NCBI RefSeq assembly: GCF_023617305.1
Contig: NZ_CP081485.1
Location: 1,044,501 to 1,108,500, forward strand
DNA from: Methanobrevibacter sp. TLL-48-HuF1
GTDB taxonomy: Archaea > Methanobacteriota > Methanobacteria > Methanobacteriales > Methanobacteriaceae
DNA: 64,000 nucleotides
Reading direction: 5' to 3'
Numbering within the stretch: the stretch's first letter is position 1; every line of letters starts with the position of its first letter. Shown piece after piece: positions 18,867 to 27,676 of this stretch. A model generated the notes under the pieces. It did not search any database. It had not been told where the DNA came from and worked only from the letters and a program-made list of their open reading frames with translations. Both the position numbers and the translations under genes were made by a program.

Positions 18867-19358
18867 TCATTCAATTCTTTTATCAATTAAATTATTAATA
18901 TAACTGGCAAATTTATCAATTTCATCCATATCCAATACAGGAATATTTTCACTGGAAAGTGTTTTTTTAGCTTTTATTTTATCTATAAAGTTTCCTTCAT
19001 CTGGATTTATTTCATAACCAAAATTTGAAGAAATAAATGATGATTTAACAAGTTGTTCTGAAAATGTTTTGTTCAGATGACTTTTAGTATTTGATTTTTC
19101 ATCACAGTTCATAAAAAGAGCAACCGGTTTTTCCATCAATGTTCCCATATTTCTGGATATGTATCTTTTTAAGATTCCTTGGACTTTTCCATGGTATAAT
19201 GATCCAGCTAATATAATAAAATCATATTTTAACAAACAGGCTGTTTTGGCTTTTTCAATTGGAATTAACTGTATTTTAGCTTTTATTTTATTTGATAAAA
19301 TTTTTGCAGCCTTTTTTGTTATTCCACTGGATGTTGAGTAAATTATTGCTATTTTCAT
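18867..19358 (-). CDS. Flavodoxin-fold protein (HemG-like)
   Basis: 163 residues of the Flavodoxin_5/HemG-like family. N-terminal FMN-phosphate loop IIYSTSSGITKKAA, then FIILAGSLYHGKVQG and a Rossmann-like fold. In bacteria such proteins are menaquinone-dependent protoporphyrinogen oxidase; in methanogens they are better described as general flavodoxins of unknown partner. The start overlaps the hisG stop by 4 bp and pyrB follows after 6 bp, giving a hisG-flavodoxin-pyrB operon. No operon partner tells its substrate. Confidence 0.72.
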   Translation of the reverse strand: MKIAIIYSTSSGITKKAAKILSNKIKAKIQLIPIEKAKTACLLKYDFIILAGSLYHGKVQGILKRYISRNMGTLMEKPVALFMNCDEKSNTKSHLNKTFSEQLVKSSFISSNFGYEINPDEGNFIDKIKAKKTLSSENIPVLDMDEIDKFASYINNLIDKRIE

Positions 19359-20215
19359 ATAATCCTTTCAATTGGCACGACAAGAATATCTTTTGCACCT
19401 GCATTTCTTAAATCGTTAACAAGTTCGAATACTACATCTTCATCTATAACTGCCTGTACAGCTACAGTTTCTTCTTTAGATAATACTTCAGAAATTGTCG
19501 GACCTGTCATTGCCGGCATAACTTTTTTAACATTATCTAAATTTTCTTTTTTAACATTCATCATTACAAGCTTTTTCCTTTCAGCTTCAATTACTCCCTT
19601 TATACTTGTACTTACGGCTTCAACTAACTCTTTTTTATTTTCAAAGCTATTGTCATTAGTAATAAGTTTAATAGTACTTTCTAAAATTACATCAACAATT
19701 TTCAAATGATTCATTTTTAATGTAGTTCCAGTACTGGTTAAATCAGTAATTAAATCAGCTATTCCAATTAATGGTGCGATTTCTGTAGAACCGCTTAATG
19801 TTATTATTTTTGATGTTAAATCATGTTTTTCCAAGTATTTTTTTGTTAATGTTGGAAATTCAGTAGCTACTACCATATCTGATGTTAAATCATCAATAGA
19901 ATTTATATTGGAATCTTCCGGTGATGCTAAAACTAATTTTGTTTGTCCGAAAGATAAATCAACTAATTCCTTAACATTAGCTTCACTTTCATTAATCAAG
20001 TCTACACCAGTTATTCCCATATCAACAATTTCATCTTCAACAAATTTTGGAATATCTGATGCACGAGCAAACATAACATCAATATCTTTATTAAAAGTAG
20101 CAGAAATTAATTTTCTATTAGCATTATCTTTTAATCCTAATCCAGCTTTCTCTAAGATGGCTATTGAAGGATCACTAATTCTTCCTTTAGAAGGTACAGC
20201 AATTTTTAATTTCAT
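19355..20215 (-). CDS. hisG: ATP phosphoribosyltransferase, long form
   Basis: About 286 residues from ATG 20215 (MKLKIAVPSKGRISDPSIAIL). First enzyme of histidine synthesis. The catalytic body carries the usual EDEIVDMGITGVDL and the phosphate-binding ELVDLSFGQTKL, LTSTGTTLKMN. The last 75 residues (LVMMNVKKENLDNVKKVMPAMTGPTISEV and onward) are the ACT-like regulatory domain of the HisG-L form, which binds histidine and needs no HisZ. It leads the hisG-flavodoxin-pyrB run; hisD is elsewhere in the window. Confidence 0.92.
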   Translation of the reverse strand: MKLKIAVPSKGRISDPSIAILEKAGLGLKDNANRKLISATFNKDIDVMFARASDIPKFVEDEIVDMGITGVDLINESEANVKELVDLSFGQTKLVLASPEDSNINSIDDLTSDMVVATEFPTLTKKYLEKHDLTSKIITLSGSTEIAPLIGIADLITDLTSTGTTLKMNHLKIVDVILESTIKLITNDNSFENKKELVEAVSTSIKGVIEAERKKLVMMNVKKENLDNVKKVMPAMTGPTISEVLSKEETVAVQAVIDEDVVFELVNDLRNAGAKDILVVPIERII

Positions 20216-20431
20216 TTTAAATCTTCTCATTTTATTTATGTGATATGATATATTATTTTTTTTATTAATACTTTTTTAAAGTGTTAAAATTCTTAATATT
20301 TTTTAATATTTTCAGTTTTTACTATCAAATAATACAAAATCTTTAAATATAATAGAAATTATAATGATATTAAGCTTAAGATTAATTTAAAATTATCATA
20401 AGTTACAAATTAACTGTTTGAGGTGAAATAT

Positions 20432-20641
20432 ATGTCTGAAATACCAAAAGCTCCTATCGCAAGGATTATTAAAGATACTGGTGCTGAAAGAGTTAGTGAA
20501 GATGCAAAAGCTGAATTAGCTGCATATCTTGAAGAAGTAGCTCGTAATGTTGCAATTGAAGCAAATAATGTTGCTAAAATCGCTAAACGTAAAACTATCA
20601 AACCAGAAGATATTAAATTAGCTATTAAAAATTTAGAATAG
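20432..20641 (+). CDS. Archaeal histone, HMf type
   Basis: 69 residues from ATG 20432, preceded by a GAGGTG ribosome site at 20420-20425. The complete histone fold is seen: PIARIIKDTGAERVSEDAKAELAAYLEEVARNVAIEANNVAKIAKRKTIKPEDIKLAI, with the R-T/K-T-I-K-P-E-D loop and no tails. It wraps DNA in tetramers or longer hypernucleosomes. The promoter region carries TTTAAATATAA near 20342. Confidence 0.95.
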   Translation: MSEIPKAPIARIIKDTGAERVSEDAKAELAAYLEEVARNVAIEANNVAKIAKRKTIKPEDIKLAIKNLE

Positions 20642-20681
20642 TTATTTTAATTGACTTTTTTTATTTTTTTTAGGTGTTATT

Positions 20682-21989
20682 ATGACTGATAATACTATTT
20701 TAATTAAAGACACATTAATTTTAAACCCTTCAGATTTTAAAGAAATAAAAGGTTCTCTTTTAATAAAAAATGATAAAATCGCAGAAATTGATACTGATAT
20801 TGATGAAAGTAATGCAGATAAGGTTATTGATGGTAAGGGTAAAATATTACTTCCAGGATTTGTAAATACTCATACACATTTATCAATGACTTTGTTTAGA
20901 GGATTAGCTGATGATTTAAGTTTGGATTCATGGTTAAATGATAATATCTGGCCAATGGAAGCAAATCTTACATCTGAATACTGTTATATTGGTGCTCTTT
21001 TAGGAGCTATTGAATTAATCAAATCTGGAACAACTACTTTTAGTGACATGTACTTTTACATGGAAGATGTTGCAAAAGCTGTTGAAGAATCAGGAATTAG
21101 AGCAGTTTTATCTTATGGTATGATTGATTTTGGTGATGATGAAAAAAGAGAACATGAAATTAAAGAAAACATAGCCTTGTTTGAAAAATGCAACGGAATG
21201 GCTGATGGAAGAATTAAAGTATTTTTTGGGCCTCATTCTCCATACACTGCTTCAAAAGACTTGTTGGAAGATGTAAGATGGTTAGCTAATGAGTATAATA
21301 CTGGAATTCATATTCATGTTAGTGAAACTCAAAAGGAGATAAATGATTCACTTGAAGCACATAATTTAAGACCATTTGAATATTTGGATTCAATAGGATT
21401 TTTAGGTCCTGATGTTGTAGCTGCACATAGTGTATGGTTATCCCATAATGAAATTGAAATTATTAAAAGGAATAATGTTAAAATTTCACATAATCCATGC
21501 AGTAATATGAAACTGGCTTCAGGTATAGCTCCAATTTATGATTTAATTAATAATGATATTTGTGTTGGAATTGGAACAGATGGGGCATCATCAAATAATA
21601 ATTTAGACTTAATTGAAGAGTTAAGAACAGCTTCTTTACTTCAAAAAGTTAATTTATTAAATCCTAAAGCTTTAACTTCTAATGAAGCATTAGCTATGGG
21701 AACTATCAAAGGTGCAGAAGTTTTAGGGCTTGAACAGGAAATAGGATCAATTGAAGTTGGTAAAAAAGCAGATTTGATTTTAATCGATACCAATAATGCT
21801 AATATGATACCTGATAGTTCAGTTACAAGTTCCAATATTATTTACTCAGCAAATGGTTATAATGTAGATACCACTATCTGTGATGGTAAAATTTTAATGG
21901 AAAATAAAAAATTAACTACATTAGATGAAGAAGAAATTTATAAAAAAGCCAGAAAAGCTATTGAAGAGCTTAAAGAAGCTAGAAAATAA
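20682..21989 (+). CDS. dadD: 5'-deoxyadenosine / methylthioadenosine / S-adenosylhomocysteine deaminase
   Basis: 435 residues of the amidohydrolase superfamily. Metal and catalytic motifs in order: NTHTHLSMTLFRG (first His pair), FFGPHSPYTAS, HIHVSET, VAAHSVWLS and GTDGASSNNNLD. This set is that of the MtaD/DadD group; in methanogens the enzyme deaminates 5'-deoxyadenosine (a radical SAM by-product), SAH and MTA to their inosine forms for recycling. It follows the histone gene by 40 bp, probably from its own weak promoter. Substrate preference is inferred from family. Confidence 0.85.
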   Translation: MTDNTILIKDTLILNPSDFKEIKGSLLIKNDKIAEIDTDIDESNADKVIDGKGKILLPGFVNTHTHLSMTLFRGLADDLSLDSWLNDNIWPMEANLTSEYCYIGALLGAIELIKSGTTTFSDMYFYMEDVAKAVEESGIRAVLSYGMIDFGDDEKREHEIKENIALFEKCNGMADGRIKVFFGPHSPYTASKDLLEDVRWLANEYNTGIHIHVSETQKEINDSLEAHNLRPFEYLDSIGFLGPDVVAAHSVWLSHNEIEIIKRNNVKISHNPCSNMKLASGIAPIYDLINNDICVGIGTDGASSNNNLDLIEELRTASLLQKVNLLNPKALTSNEALAMGTIKGAEVLGLEQEIGSIEVGKKADLILIDTNNANMIPDSSVTSSNIIYSANGYNVDTTICDGKILMENKKLTTLDEEEIYKKARKAIEELKEARK

Positions 21990-21991
21990 GT

Positions 21992-23641
21992 TTATCTAGC
22001 TTCAAATTTTATTTTATTTTTGTTTAAAACAATGCTTCTTTTCCAGATATTATGGCTTTCAGGGAAATCAGATCTGAAATGAGCTCCTCTACTTTCTCTA
22101 CGTAATATTGCTGATTTTACAACTAAAATAGCTATTTCAACCATGTTTATTACTTCAAGAGCAGTTACAAGTTCTGTATTATATTGAGCTTTATTTTCAA
22201 CTTTTAAATCATTTAAGTCTTTTTTCATTTCTTGCAATTGTCTTAAAGCTTTGTTTAAATTTTTTTCGTCTCTGACAATTCCTACTTTTTCCCACATTAA
22301 CTGTTTAAGATTGTTTTTGAATTCTGTAGGATTAATGGAACCGTCTTTAATTAGGCTTTCAATTCTTGTTTTTTCTTCATGAACCATTTCAGGATTTTCT
22401 TTAAAGTCAGTTTCACTTGCAGCTTTCGCAGCACTTTCACCAGCTCTTTTTCCAAATACCTGGGTATCAGCCAGTGCATTTCCACCTAAACGATTAGCTC
22501 CGTGGACTCCTCCAGATACTTCCCCTGCAGCAAATAAATTAGCTACATTTGTAGAGCAATCAGGTTTGATTTTAACACCACCCATAAAGTGATGTGCAGT
22601 TGGAGCTACTTCTATTTTTTCATTTTTAATATCAATACCTACATTTTTAAACTGCAGAACCATAGTTTCTAATTTTTCATCAATTAACTCATCAGGAAGA
22701 TGTGTTATGTCTAAATAAACTCCACCATGTTCACTGCCTCTTCCTTCAATGATTTCCTGATAAATGGATCTTGCAACAACATCACGGGTAGCCAGTTCCA
22801 TTTTTTCAGGAGCATATTTTTTCATGAAGCGTTGGCCGTCTTTATTTAATAATTTTCCACCTTCAGCCCTTACAGCTTCAGTTACAAGGACTCCTTTTTT
22901 GGAATCAGGTGTTACCATTCCTGTTGGGTGGAATTGAATCTGTTCCATATCTATCAGATTAGCTCCTGCATTCCAGGCAAGCATGAATCCGTCACCGTTT
23001 TTTTGAATAGTGTTGGATGTAATTGGATATAAGTTACCTGCTCCTCCACTAGCTAGTATAACAGCTTTAGCTTTAAAATAAATTATTTGAGACTTTGCCA
23101 AATCCAGTCCAACAGCTCCTATAACCTGTCTTAAATTTTCATCTAAAACAAGAGAGGTAACCATTACTTCTTCAATAGTTTCAATGTCTCTTTTAATGAT
23201 TTCTTCTTTAAGAGCACTCATTAATTCATGACCTGTTCTGTCTCCCTGAAAACAGGTTCTTCTGTATTGCTGTCCACCGAATGGTCTTTGATTTATTTTA
23301 CCGGATTCTTGGCGGTCAAAAATCGCCCCATAATTTTCTAAGTCGATTAATCTGTCTGGAGATTCGTGAACAAGTATATCTACAAGTTTTTTATCATTAA
23401 GATAGCTGCCTCCTTTTAAGGTATCTTCAATATGTGCTTCTATTGAATCATCAGCATCGACAGCTTTAAAAACAGCATTATATCCTCCTTCAGCCATTCC
23501 AGTGCATCCTGATCTAAAAGTTAGTCCTTTTGAAACAATAAGTCCTTTAAGACCAGCTTCATCTACTTCAATAGCTGCTCTTGAACCAGCTCCTCCTGAA
23601 CCAATAATTAAAACATCGGTTGAAATTGTTTTAGTTTCCAT
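21992..23641 (-). CDS. tfrA: CoM/CoB thiol:fumarate reductase flavoprotein subunit
   Basis: 549 residues of the SdhA/FrdA family. FAD-binding GSGGAGSRAAIEVDEAG at the N-terminus, FAD-attachment region around RRTCFQGDRTGHEL, active-site HPTGM, and HFMGGVKI plus GNALADTQVFGKRAGESAA towards the end. In methanogens lacking a respiratory chain this is TfrA, which with TfrB reduces fumarate using coenzymes M and B and supplies succinate. tfrB is not in the window. Ribosome site AGGTAATAACT supports the start. It converges on dadD with a 2-bp gap. Confidence 0.85.
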   Translation of the reverse strand: METKTISTDVLIIGSGGAGSRAAIEVDEAGLKGLIVSKGLTFRSGCTGMAEGGYNAVFKAVDADDSIEAHIEDTLKGGSYLNDKKLVDILVHESPDRLIDLENYGAIFDRQESGKINQRPFGGQQYRRTCFQGDRTGHELMSALKEEIIKRDIETIEEVMVTSLVLDENLRQVIGAVGLDLAKSQIIYFKAKAVILASGGAGNLYPITSNTIQKNGDGFMLAWNAGANLIDMEQIQFHPTGMVTPDSKKGVLVTEAVRAEGGKLLNKDGQRFMKKYAPEKMELATRDVVARSIYQEIIEGRGSEHGGVYLDITHLPDELIDEKLETMVLQFKNVGIDIKNEKIEVAPTAHHFMGGVKIKPDCSTNVANLFAAGEVSGGVHGANRLGGNALADTQVFGKRAGESAAKAASETDFKENPEMVHEEKTRIESLIKDGSINPTEFKNNLKQLMWEKVGIVRDEKNLNKALRQLQEMKKDLNDLKVENKAQYNTELVTALEVINMVEIAILVVKSAILRRESRGAHFRSDFPESHNIWKRSIVLNKNKIKFEAR

Positions 23642-23883
23642 AGTTATTACCTGTAAAATTTATACTGTTTTTAAATTTATAACTGATTGTTAAAATAAAT
23701 TTGTTTTTTAAAAAAGTGGGTTATATCATAATAAATATTAGTAAATAGAAATAAATTAGTATTTGACAGTAGCTGATATAAGTTAAATTTTATTCTAAAA
23801 CAGTTACTTTTGATTAAATTAATTATATAATCAATAATTTTAAATGTAATTATAATTCATTGCATATATTTGGAGGTTTTTTA

Positions 23884-24258
23884 ATGAAAATTGATGGAAC
23901 AGTCACAACTGGTTTAGGCAAAGCCGCTTATTTTTTATCACAGGATTTTTATGTTAACAATTTTGAGAAAAATTGCGGATTTCGTCCATATCCAGGAACT
24001 TTAAATGTTATAGTTCCAGAGGAGTACCTTCCTCAAATCAACAAAGTAAAAAATGAATGTAAAAATATTATAAAACCTGATGAAGGTTTTGGAGCTGTTA
24101 AATATATAAAAGCAAGATTAAATGATGAAATTACTGGAGCTATTGTATTTCCAGCTAAAACTACACATGAAGAAAATTATTTGGAATTTATAGCTAAAGA
24201 TAAACTTAGAGATAAGTTAAATCTTGAAGACGATGATGTAGTAACTATTGAGTTTTAA
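23884..24258 (+). CDS. ribK: CTP-dependent riboflavin kinase
   Basis: 124 residues from ATG 23884, behind a GGAGG ribosome site. The archaeal RibK (DUF120) phosphorylates riboflavin to FMN with CTP. Seen: IDGTVTTGLGKAAYFLS (nucleotide loop), GFRPYPGTLNVIV, the YIKARL/ITGAIVFPAKTTHEENYLEFIA segment and the closing DDDVVTIEF. The gene lies directly ahead of the FMN riboswitch and ribB, so two flavin genes are neighbours, with only ribB downstream of the aptamer. Confidence 0.92.
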   Translation: MKIDGTVTTGLGKAAYFLSQDFYVNNFEKNCGFRPYPGTLNVIVPEEYLPQINKVKNECKNIIKPDEGFGAVKYIKARLNDEITGAIVFPAKTTHEENYLEFIAKDKLRDKLNLEDDDVVTIEF

Positions 24259-24308
24259 ATTTATTAAGAAACTTTTTTATAATATAATTAATATATTATT
24301 TCATTGTA

Positions 24309-24434
24309 CAATTCTCAGGGCGGAGTGAAATTCTCCACCGGTGGTGTTTCTAAATAGATAAGTCCACGAGCACAAAATGTGTTGATTTGGTTAGAGTCCA
24401 AAACCGACGGTTATAGTCCGGATGGAAGAGAATA
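24309..24434 (+). promoter_or_regulatory. FMN riboswitch (RFN element)
   Basis: The leader of ribB carries the conserved RFN blocks in order: CTCAGGGCGGAGTGAAATTC, CACCGGTGGT, GTCCACGAGC, then GGTTAGAGTCC, CCGACGGTTATAGTCCGGAT and GAAGAGAA. The outer helix P1 pairs ATTCTC (24311-24316) with GAGAAT (24428-24433). FMN binding would control ribB. A U-rich tract (24441-24457) follows at once and may be the expression platform, since archaeal RNA polymerase stops at oligo-U; this part is inference. Confidence 0.93.
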
Positions 24435-24491
24435 AGAAAGTTATTTTTTTATTTTTAGCCCTGTTTCTACACTATTTAAGGAGATGTTACT

Positions 24492-25172
24492 ATGAGTAAA
24501 AACGATTTAGAAATGGGTTTTGAGGCATTAAGAAATGGTGAATTTATTTTAGTTTATGATGATGATGACAGAGAAGGAGAGGTAGACATGATTATCGCTT
24601 CTGAATTTGTTACACCAAAATCAGTAGCTACTATGAGAGATAATGCAGGAGGATTAATCTGTAACTGTTTAGCTCCGCAGTACTGTGATGCTATTAATTT
24701 ACCATTTATGACAGATATTATGGAAGCTGCTAGTTCAAAATATCCTGATTTAACTAAACTTGCTCCAAATGATATTCCATATGATGAAAGGTCTTCATTT
24801 TCAATATGGGTAAATCATAGAGATTCATTCACTGGAGTTACTGACCATGATAGGGCCATGACTATTAGTGAAATGGCTGTTATGTTAAAAGAAGAAAGAT
24901 ATGATGATTTTGGAAAAACATTCAGATCTCCAGGTCATGTATGTCTTTTAAGAGGAGCTGACGGTTTAGTTAAAAACAGAAGAGGTCATACAGAAATAGG
25001 TTTAGCTATGTGTGAAATGGCTGGTGTGACTCCGGTTTGTGTTGTTTGTGAAATGATGGATAGTGAAACAGGTCAGGCAACATCAGTAGCTGATGCTAAA
25101 AAATATGCAGAAGAAAACGGACTGGTCTTGCTTAAAGGGGAAGACATTATAAAAAAATATTTAGAAGAATAA
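24492..25172 (+). CDS. ribB: 3,4-dihydroxy-2-butanone-4-phosphate synthase
   Basis: 226 residues. RibB converts ribulose 5-phosphate to the four-carbon unit of riboflavin plus formate. Seen: DDDDREGEVDMIIASEFV (metal and acid loop), SVATMRDNAGGLICNCLA, FTGVTDHDRAMTI, FRSPGHVCLLRGADGLVKNRRGHTEIGLAMCEMAG. It has no GTP cyclohydrolase II domain, as usual in archaea. GGAG precedes the ATG. An FMN riboswitch sits in the leader, so product feedback is likely. Confidence 0.94.
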   Translation: MSKNDLEMGFEALRNGEFILVYDDDDREGEVDMIIASEFVTPKSVATMRDNAGGLICNCLAPQYCDAINLPFMTDIMEAASSKYPDLTKLAPNDIPYDERSSFSIWVNHRDSFTGVTDHDRAMTISEMAVMLKEERYDDFGKTFRSPGHVCLLRGADGLVKNRRGHTEIGLAMCEMAGVTPVCVVCEMMDSETGQATSVADAKKYAEENGLVLLKGEDIIKKYLEE

Positions 25173-25598
25173 TTAGCTGTACATAGCTTGATTATTCATT
25201 CTTTTATCATTTATGTAATTAAAGATGTATTGGGTAATTTGCTGGATTTTATATGAATTGTAAATATTAAATACAACATATTTGCCATCATACATATCTA
25301 TTTTTACTCCATCTTTAATTTCTTTAGTTGGACTAACTAAACTTATTTTATCCCATGGAATTCTAAGATTTTTAGATTTTAAAGCTTTTTCAATATAGAT
25401 TCCGTCATCTTTGATTTTCACGATTTTAACAGCTCTGCGGTTTCTTTCAGACATTACCTGAATATCTCCATTATCATCAAAGCCATAATCTGGAATTAGA
25501 CATGTTGCTTTCCAACCCTGTTTAATTTTTTTTGCAACATGAACTCTATCTTTCTTTGTTAACTTAACGCCCTGTTCCGGACTTAAATTAAGTGCCAT
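25173..25598 (-). CDS. Hypothetical protein, 141 residues
   Basis: A basic, beta-rich protein. The N-terminus is Lys-rich (KLTKKDRVHVAKKIKQGWKATC), then come short strands that look like a small beta-barrel with a membrane-independent PH/GRAM-like pattern (IPWDKISLVSPTKEIKDGVKIDMYDGKYVVFNIYN) and a terminal amphipathic helix. I do not recognise the family. It has a good ribosome site (GGTGATATAA) and starts at the base before the stop of the amidotransferase gene, so it is cotranscribed with it. Confidence 0.6.
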   Translation of the reverse strand: MALNLSPEQGVKLTKKDRVHVAKKIKQGWKATCLIPDYGFDDNGDIQVMSERNRRAVKIVKIKDDGIYIEKALKSKNLRIPWDKISLVSPTKEIKDGVKIDMYDGKYVVFNIYNSYKIQQITQYIFNYINDKRMNNQAMYS

Positions 25599-27119
25599 TT
25601 ATATCACCTTGTTTTTTATTTCTTTAAATGGAATTATTCTATTGAAATTTACATTTTTAGCCATGCTGGCTATTGTATTTATATCTATATTTTCTTCAAC
25701 ACATTCCAAAGCATATTTTGAAAATAAATCATATCTGATTTCAACTTCCGGAGTAAATCCGCGCCCTTCTATTTTTAATTTTGATACATTTAAGACATTC
25801 TTAACTTTGGTGTTATTTTTAATGTATGGTACTACATTTTCAAATATATTTTGGTTATAAACTTTGTTTAGAAGTATTGCTTCAACTGTAACTCCAAGTT
25901 TTTCCAACATATTTGCATGAGCTACCAAATCAACTGCTGCTGATTCAATTCCTCCTTTATTAACACCAGACATAAGCAGCATTGGAATATCTGATGACAT
26001 AGCTATTTCACTTGCAGAATATGGAACTTTTTCATTAAGCAGTCCGGTAAATACACTCATAACTCCTTCAATTAATACAATATCATAGTCTGATTTGTTT
26101 AATTTATCAATAGCTAGTTTAATATCCATCCATCCTAAGTGTCCGATTTTTATAGATCCGTAATCTTCCATTTTCCCGTTTGTTAAATACAGACCGGGAA
26201 CAATATCTCTTGCATCAGGACCTACTTTCATAAGAGCCACTTTTAATCCTCTTTTTCTTAGAGCTCCAGCCAGTCCAGTTAAAATAAATGTTTTTCCGGA
26301 ATCAGATCCATTACTTCCAATCATTAAGAATTTAGGGCCTTTTCCATTATTTTTATATTTTAAAAACGGTTCAGCTAGTGTTTCTATTTTATATCCGGAA
26401 TTCACTCCTAAATCTTTGTTTATTTTAGCTTTAACTTCCTTATTTTTACTGGATATATTTTTGATATCTTCACTGGAGGCATCAATGTAATCCAGGAAAT
26501 TATTTCTAATAATAGGGTTTTCATCTAAAATATTATGAATCATAGTTCCTATAACATTTCCTTCGTCGTTACAGGCTCCTGAGAAAATATTGTACTCGGA
26601 TTTTTTATTTACATCTCCATAGTTCATTCTTTGAATCTGAGAGTAAAATAAAGGTTTGGCATCACCTTCAGCTTTACCGTATGTATGTGTGTGGAAACCT
26701 GTAACATCTTCATTTTGGCCTTTTGTAATAAAAGAATTATCATAGACTTTAGCTTTAACACGGTCACTGCTTATGAGTGGTGAAAAGTCAATGTCTATTA
26801 AGCCAAGACCTTCTTTTATTATTGGAACTTCTGATTTTCGTCCGATATCTGTCTGATTTGCTAATAACTGAAAACCTGCACAAACACCAACAATCGGTTT
26901 TCCATCTTTAGCTATTTGTTTTATTTCACTAGCTAATTCACAGCTAATATCTTCTGATTCAAGGATAGTTCCGCCAGGTATAATTAATGCATCTAATTCT
27001 TCACTAGCTTTAATACCATTAACCAAACCGTTTGATTTGACAATATCTGTAGGTAATTTTCCAAAGTCTTCAAATCCCGGAACAGCTCCTTTTACATAGA
27101 CGAGTCCTATTTTTTTCAT
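25599..27119 (-). CDS. GATase1 plus AAA (CobQ/CbiP-like) protein with swapped domain order
   Basis: 506 residues. Domain 1 (about 1-200) is a class I glutamine amidotransferase: LDALIIPGGTILESEDI, catalytic Cys in GVCAGFQLLA, later GFHTHTYG and IGTMIHNIL. Domain 2 (about 255-495) is a dethiobiotin-synthetase-like P-loop ATPase: MIGSNGSDSGKTFILTGLAGALRKRG, VALMKVGPD and IVLIEGVMSVF. CobB/CobQ/CbiP/CbiA enzymes carry the ATPase first and the amidotransferase last; here the order is reversed. It probably amidates a carboxylate, perhaps on a tetrapyrrole. Good ribosome site (GAGG). The exact substrate cannot be read. Confidence 0.7.
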   Translation of the reverse strand: MKKIGLVYVKGAVPGFEDFGKLPTDIVKSNGLVNGIKASEELDALIIPGGTILESEDISCELASEIKQIAKDGKPIVGVCAGFQLLANQTDIGRKSEVPIIKEGLGLIDIDFSPLISSDRVKAKVYDNSFITKGQNEDVTGFHTHTYGKAEGDAKPLFYSQIQRMNYGDVNKKSEYNIFSGACNDEGNVIGTMIHNILDENPIIRNNFLDYIDASSEDIKNISSKNKEVKAKINKDLGVNSGYKIETLAEPFLKYKNNGKGPKFLMIGSNGSDSGKTFILTGLAGALRKRGLKVALMKVGPDARDIVPGLYLTNGKMEDYGSIKIGHLGWMDIKLAIDKLNKSDYDIVLIEGVMSVFTGLLNEKVPYSASEIAMSSDIPMLLMSGVNKGGIESAAVDLVAHANMLEKLGVTVEAILLNKVYNQNIFENVVPYIKNNTKVKNVLNVSKLKIEGRGFTPEVEIRYDLFSKYALECVEENIDINTIASMAKNVNFNRIIPFKEIKNKVI

Positions 27120-27136
27120 AAGTAAACCTCGTGTAA

Positions 27137-27676
27137 TTATTTTATTTTAAGCTTTATAATACTTTCACAGTTAATATCTAAATACTGTGAATAACGGATT
27201 ATTAAAAATTCTTCAATAGCTGCGATTGTTGCAATAATACAGATAATTGCTATTAAATTTTCAGATGGTGCAAAAATTAATAAAACCGGAATTAAAATTA
27301 TTAGTAATCCGGTTATTTTATTGAGATATCTATGAATTGTTGATAATTTTTCAAATTTAATATAACAATATATAGCAGATGCAATTTTTAGTATTACTAT
27401 AATCAGAATTAAAACATATATTTCAAGTGTAAAATTCAAAACAGGCAATAAAACTATTATTAATGATAAAAACATTGTCATGTCTGCTATTGAGTCTAAT
27501 TTTGCTCCAAAATCAGTAACTAAGTTGTATTTGCGAGCAACATACCCATCCAGTACATCGCTGATGCTACAGATTAGATATATAATGAAAAATAAGTAAG
27601 ATAAAGGTTTTGTAAAAAAAAGCAATAAAGAAAATATAATTCTAATAAATGATAATTTATTAGGACTAATTTTCAT
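27137..27676 (-). CDS. CDP-alcohol phosphatidyltransferase family membrane protein
   Basis: About 179 residues, five or six membrane segments. The family signature is complete: D-V-L-D-G-Y-V-A-R, eight residues, G-A-K-L-D-S-I-A-D (D-x2-D-G-x2-A-R-x8-G-x3-D-x3-D) near residues 40-65. Such enzymes join a CDP-lipid to an alcohol headgroup, in archaea to make archaetidyl-inositol, -glycerol or -serine phospholipids. The start ATG 27676 lies inside the end of gatA (overlap 11 bp). Headgroup is unknown. Confidence 0.8.
   Translation of the reverse strand: MKISPNKLSFIRIIFSLLLFFTKPLSYLFFIIYLICSISDVLDGYVARKYNLVTDFGAKLDSIADMTMFLSLIIVLLPVLNFTLEIYVLILIIVILKIASAIYCYIKFEKLSTIHRYLNKITGLLIILIPVLLIFAPSENLIAIICIIATIAAIEEFLIIRYSQYLDINCESIIKLKIK
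27414..27434 (-). repeat. Origin-type box inside a coding gene
   Basis: On the minus strand ACACTTGAAATATATGT sits in the CDP-alcohol transferase gene. It matches the extended origin boxes at 16157 and 16443 and is a complete mini-ORB consensus. It lies 11 kb from the origin. Confidence 0.4.
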
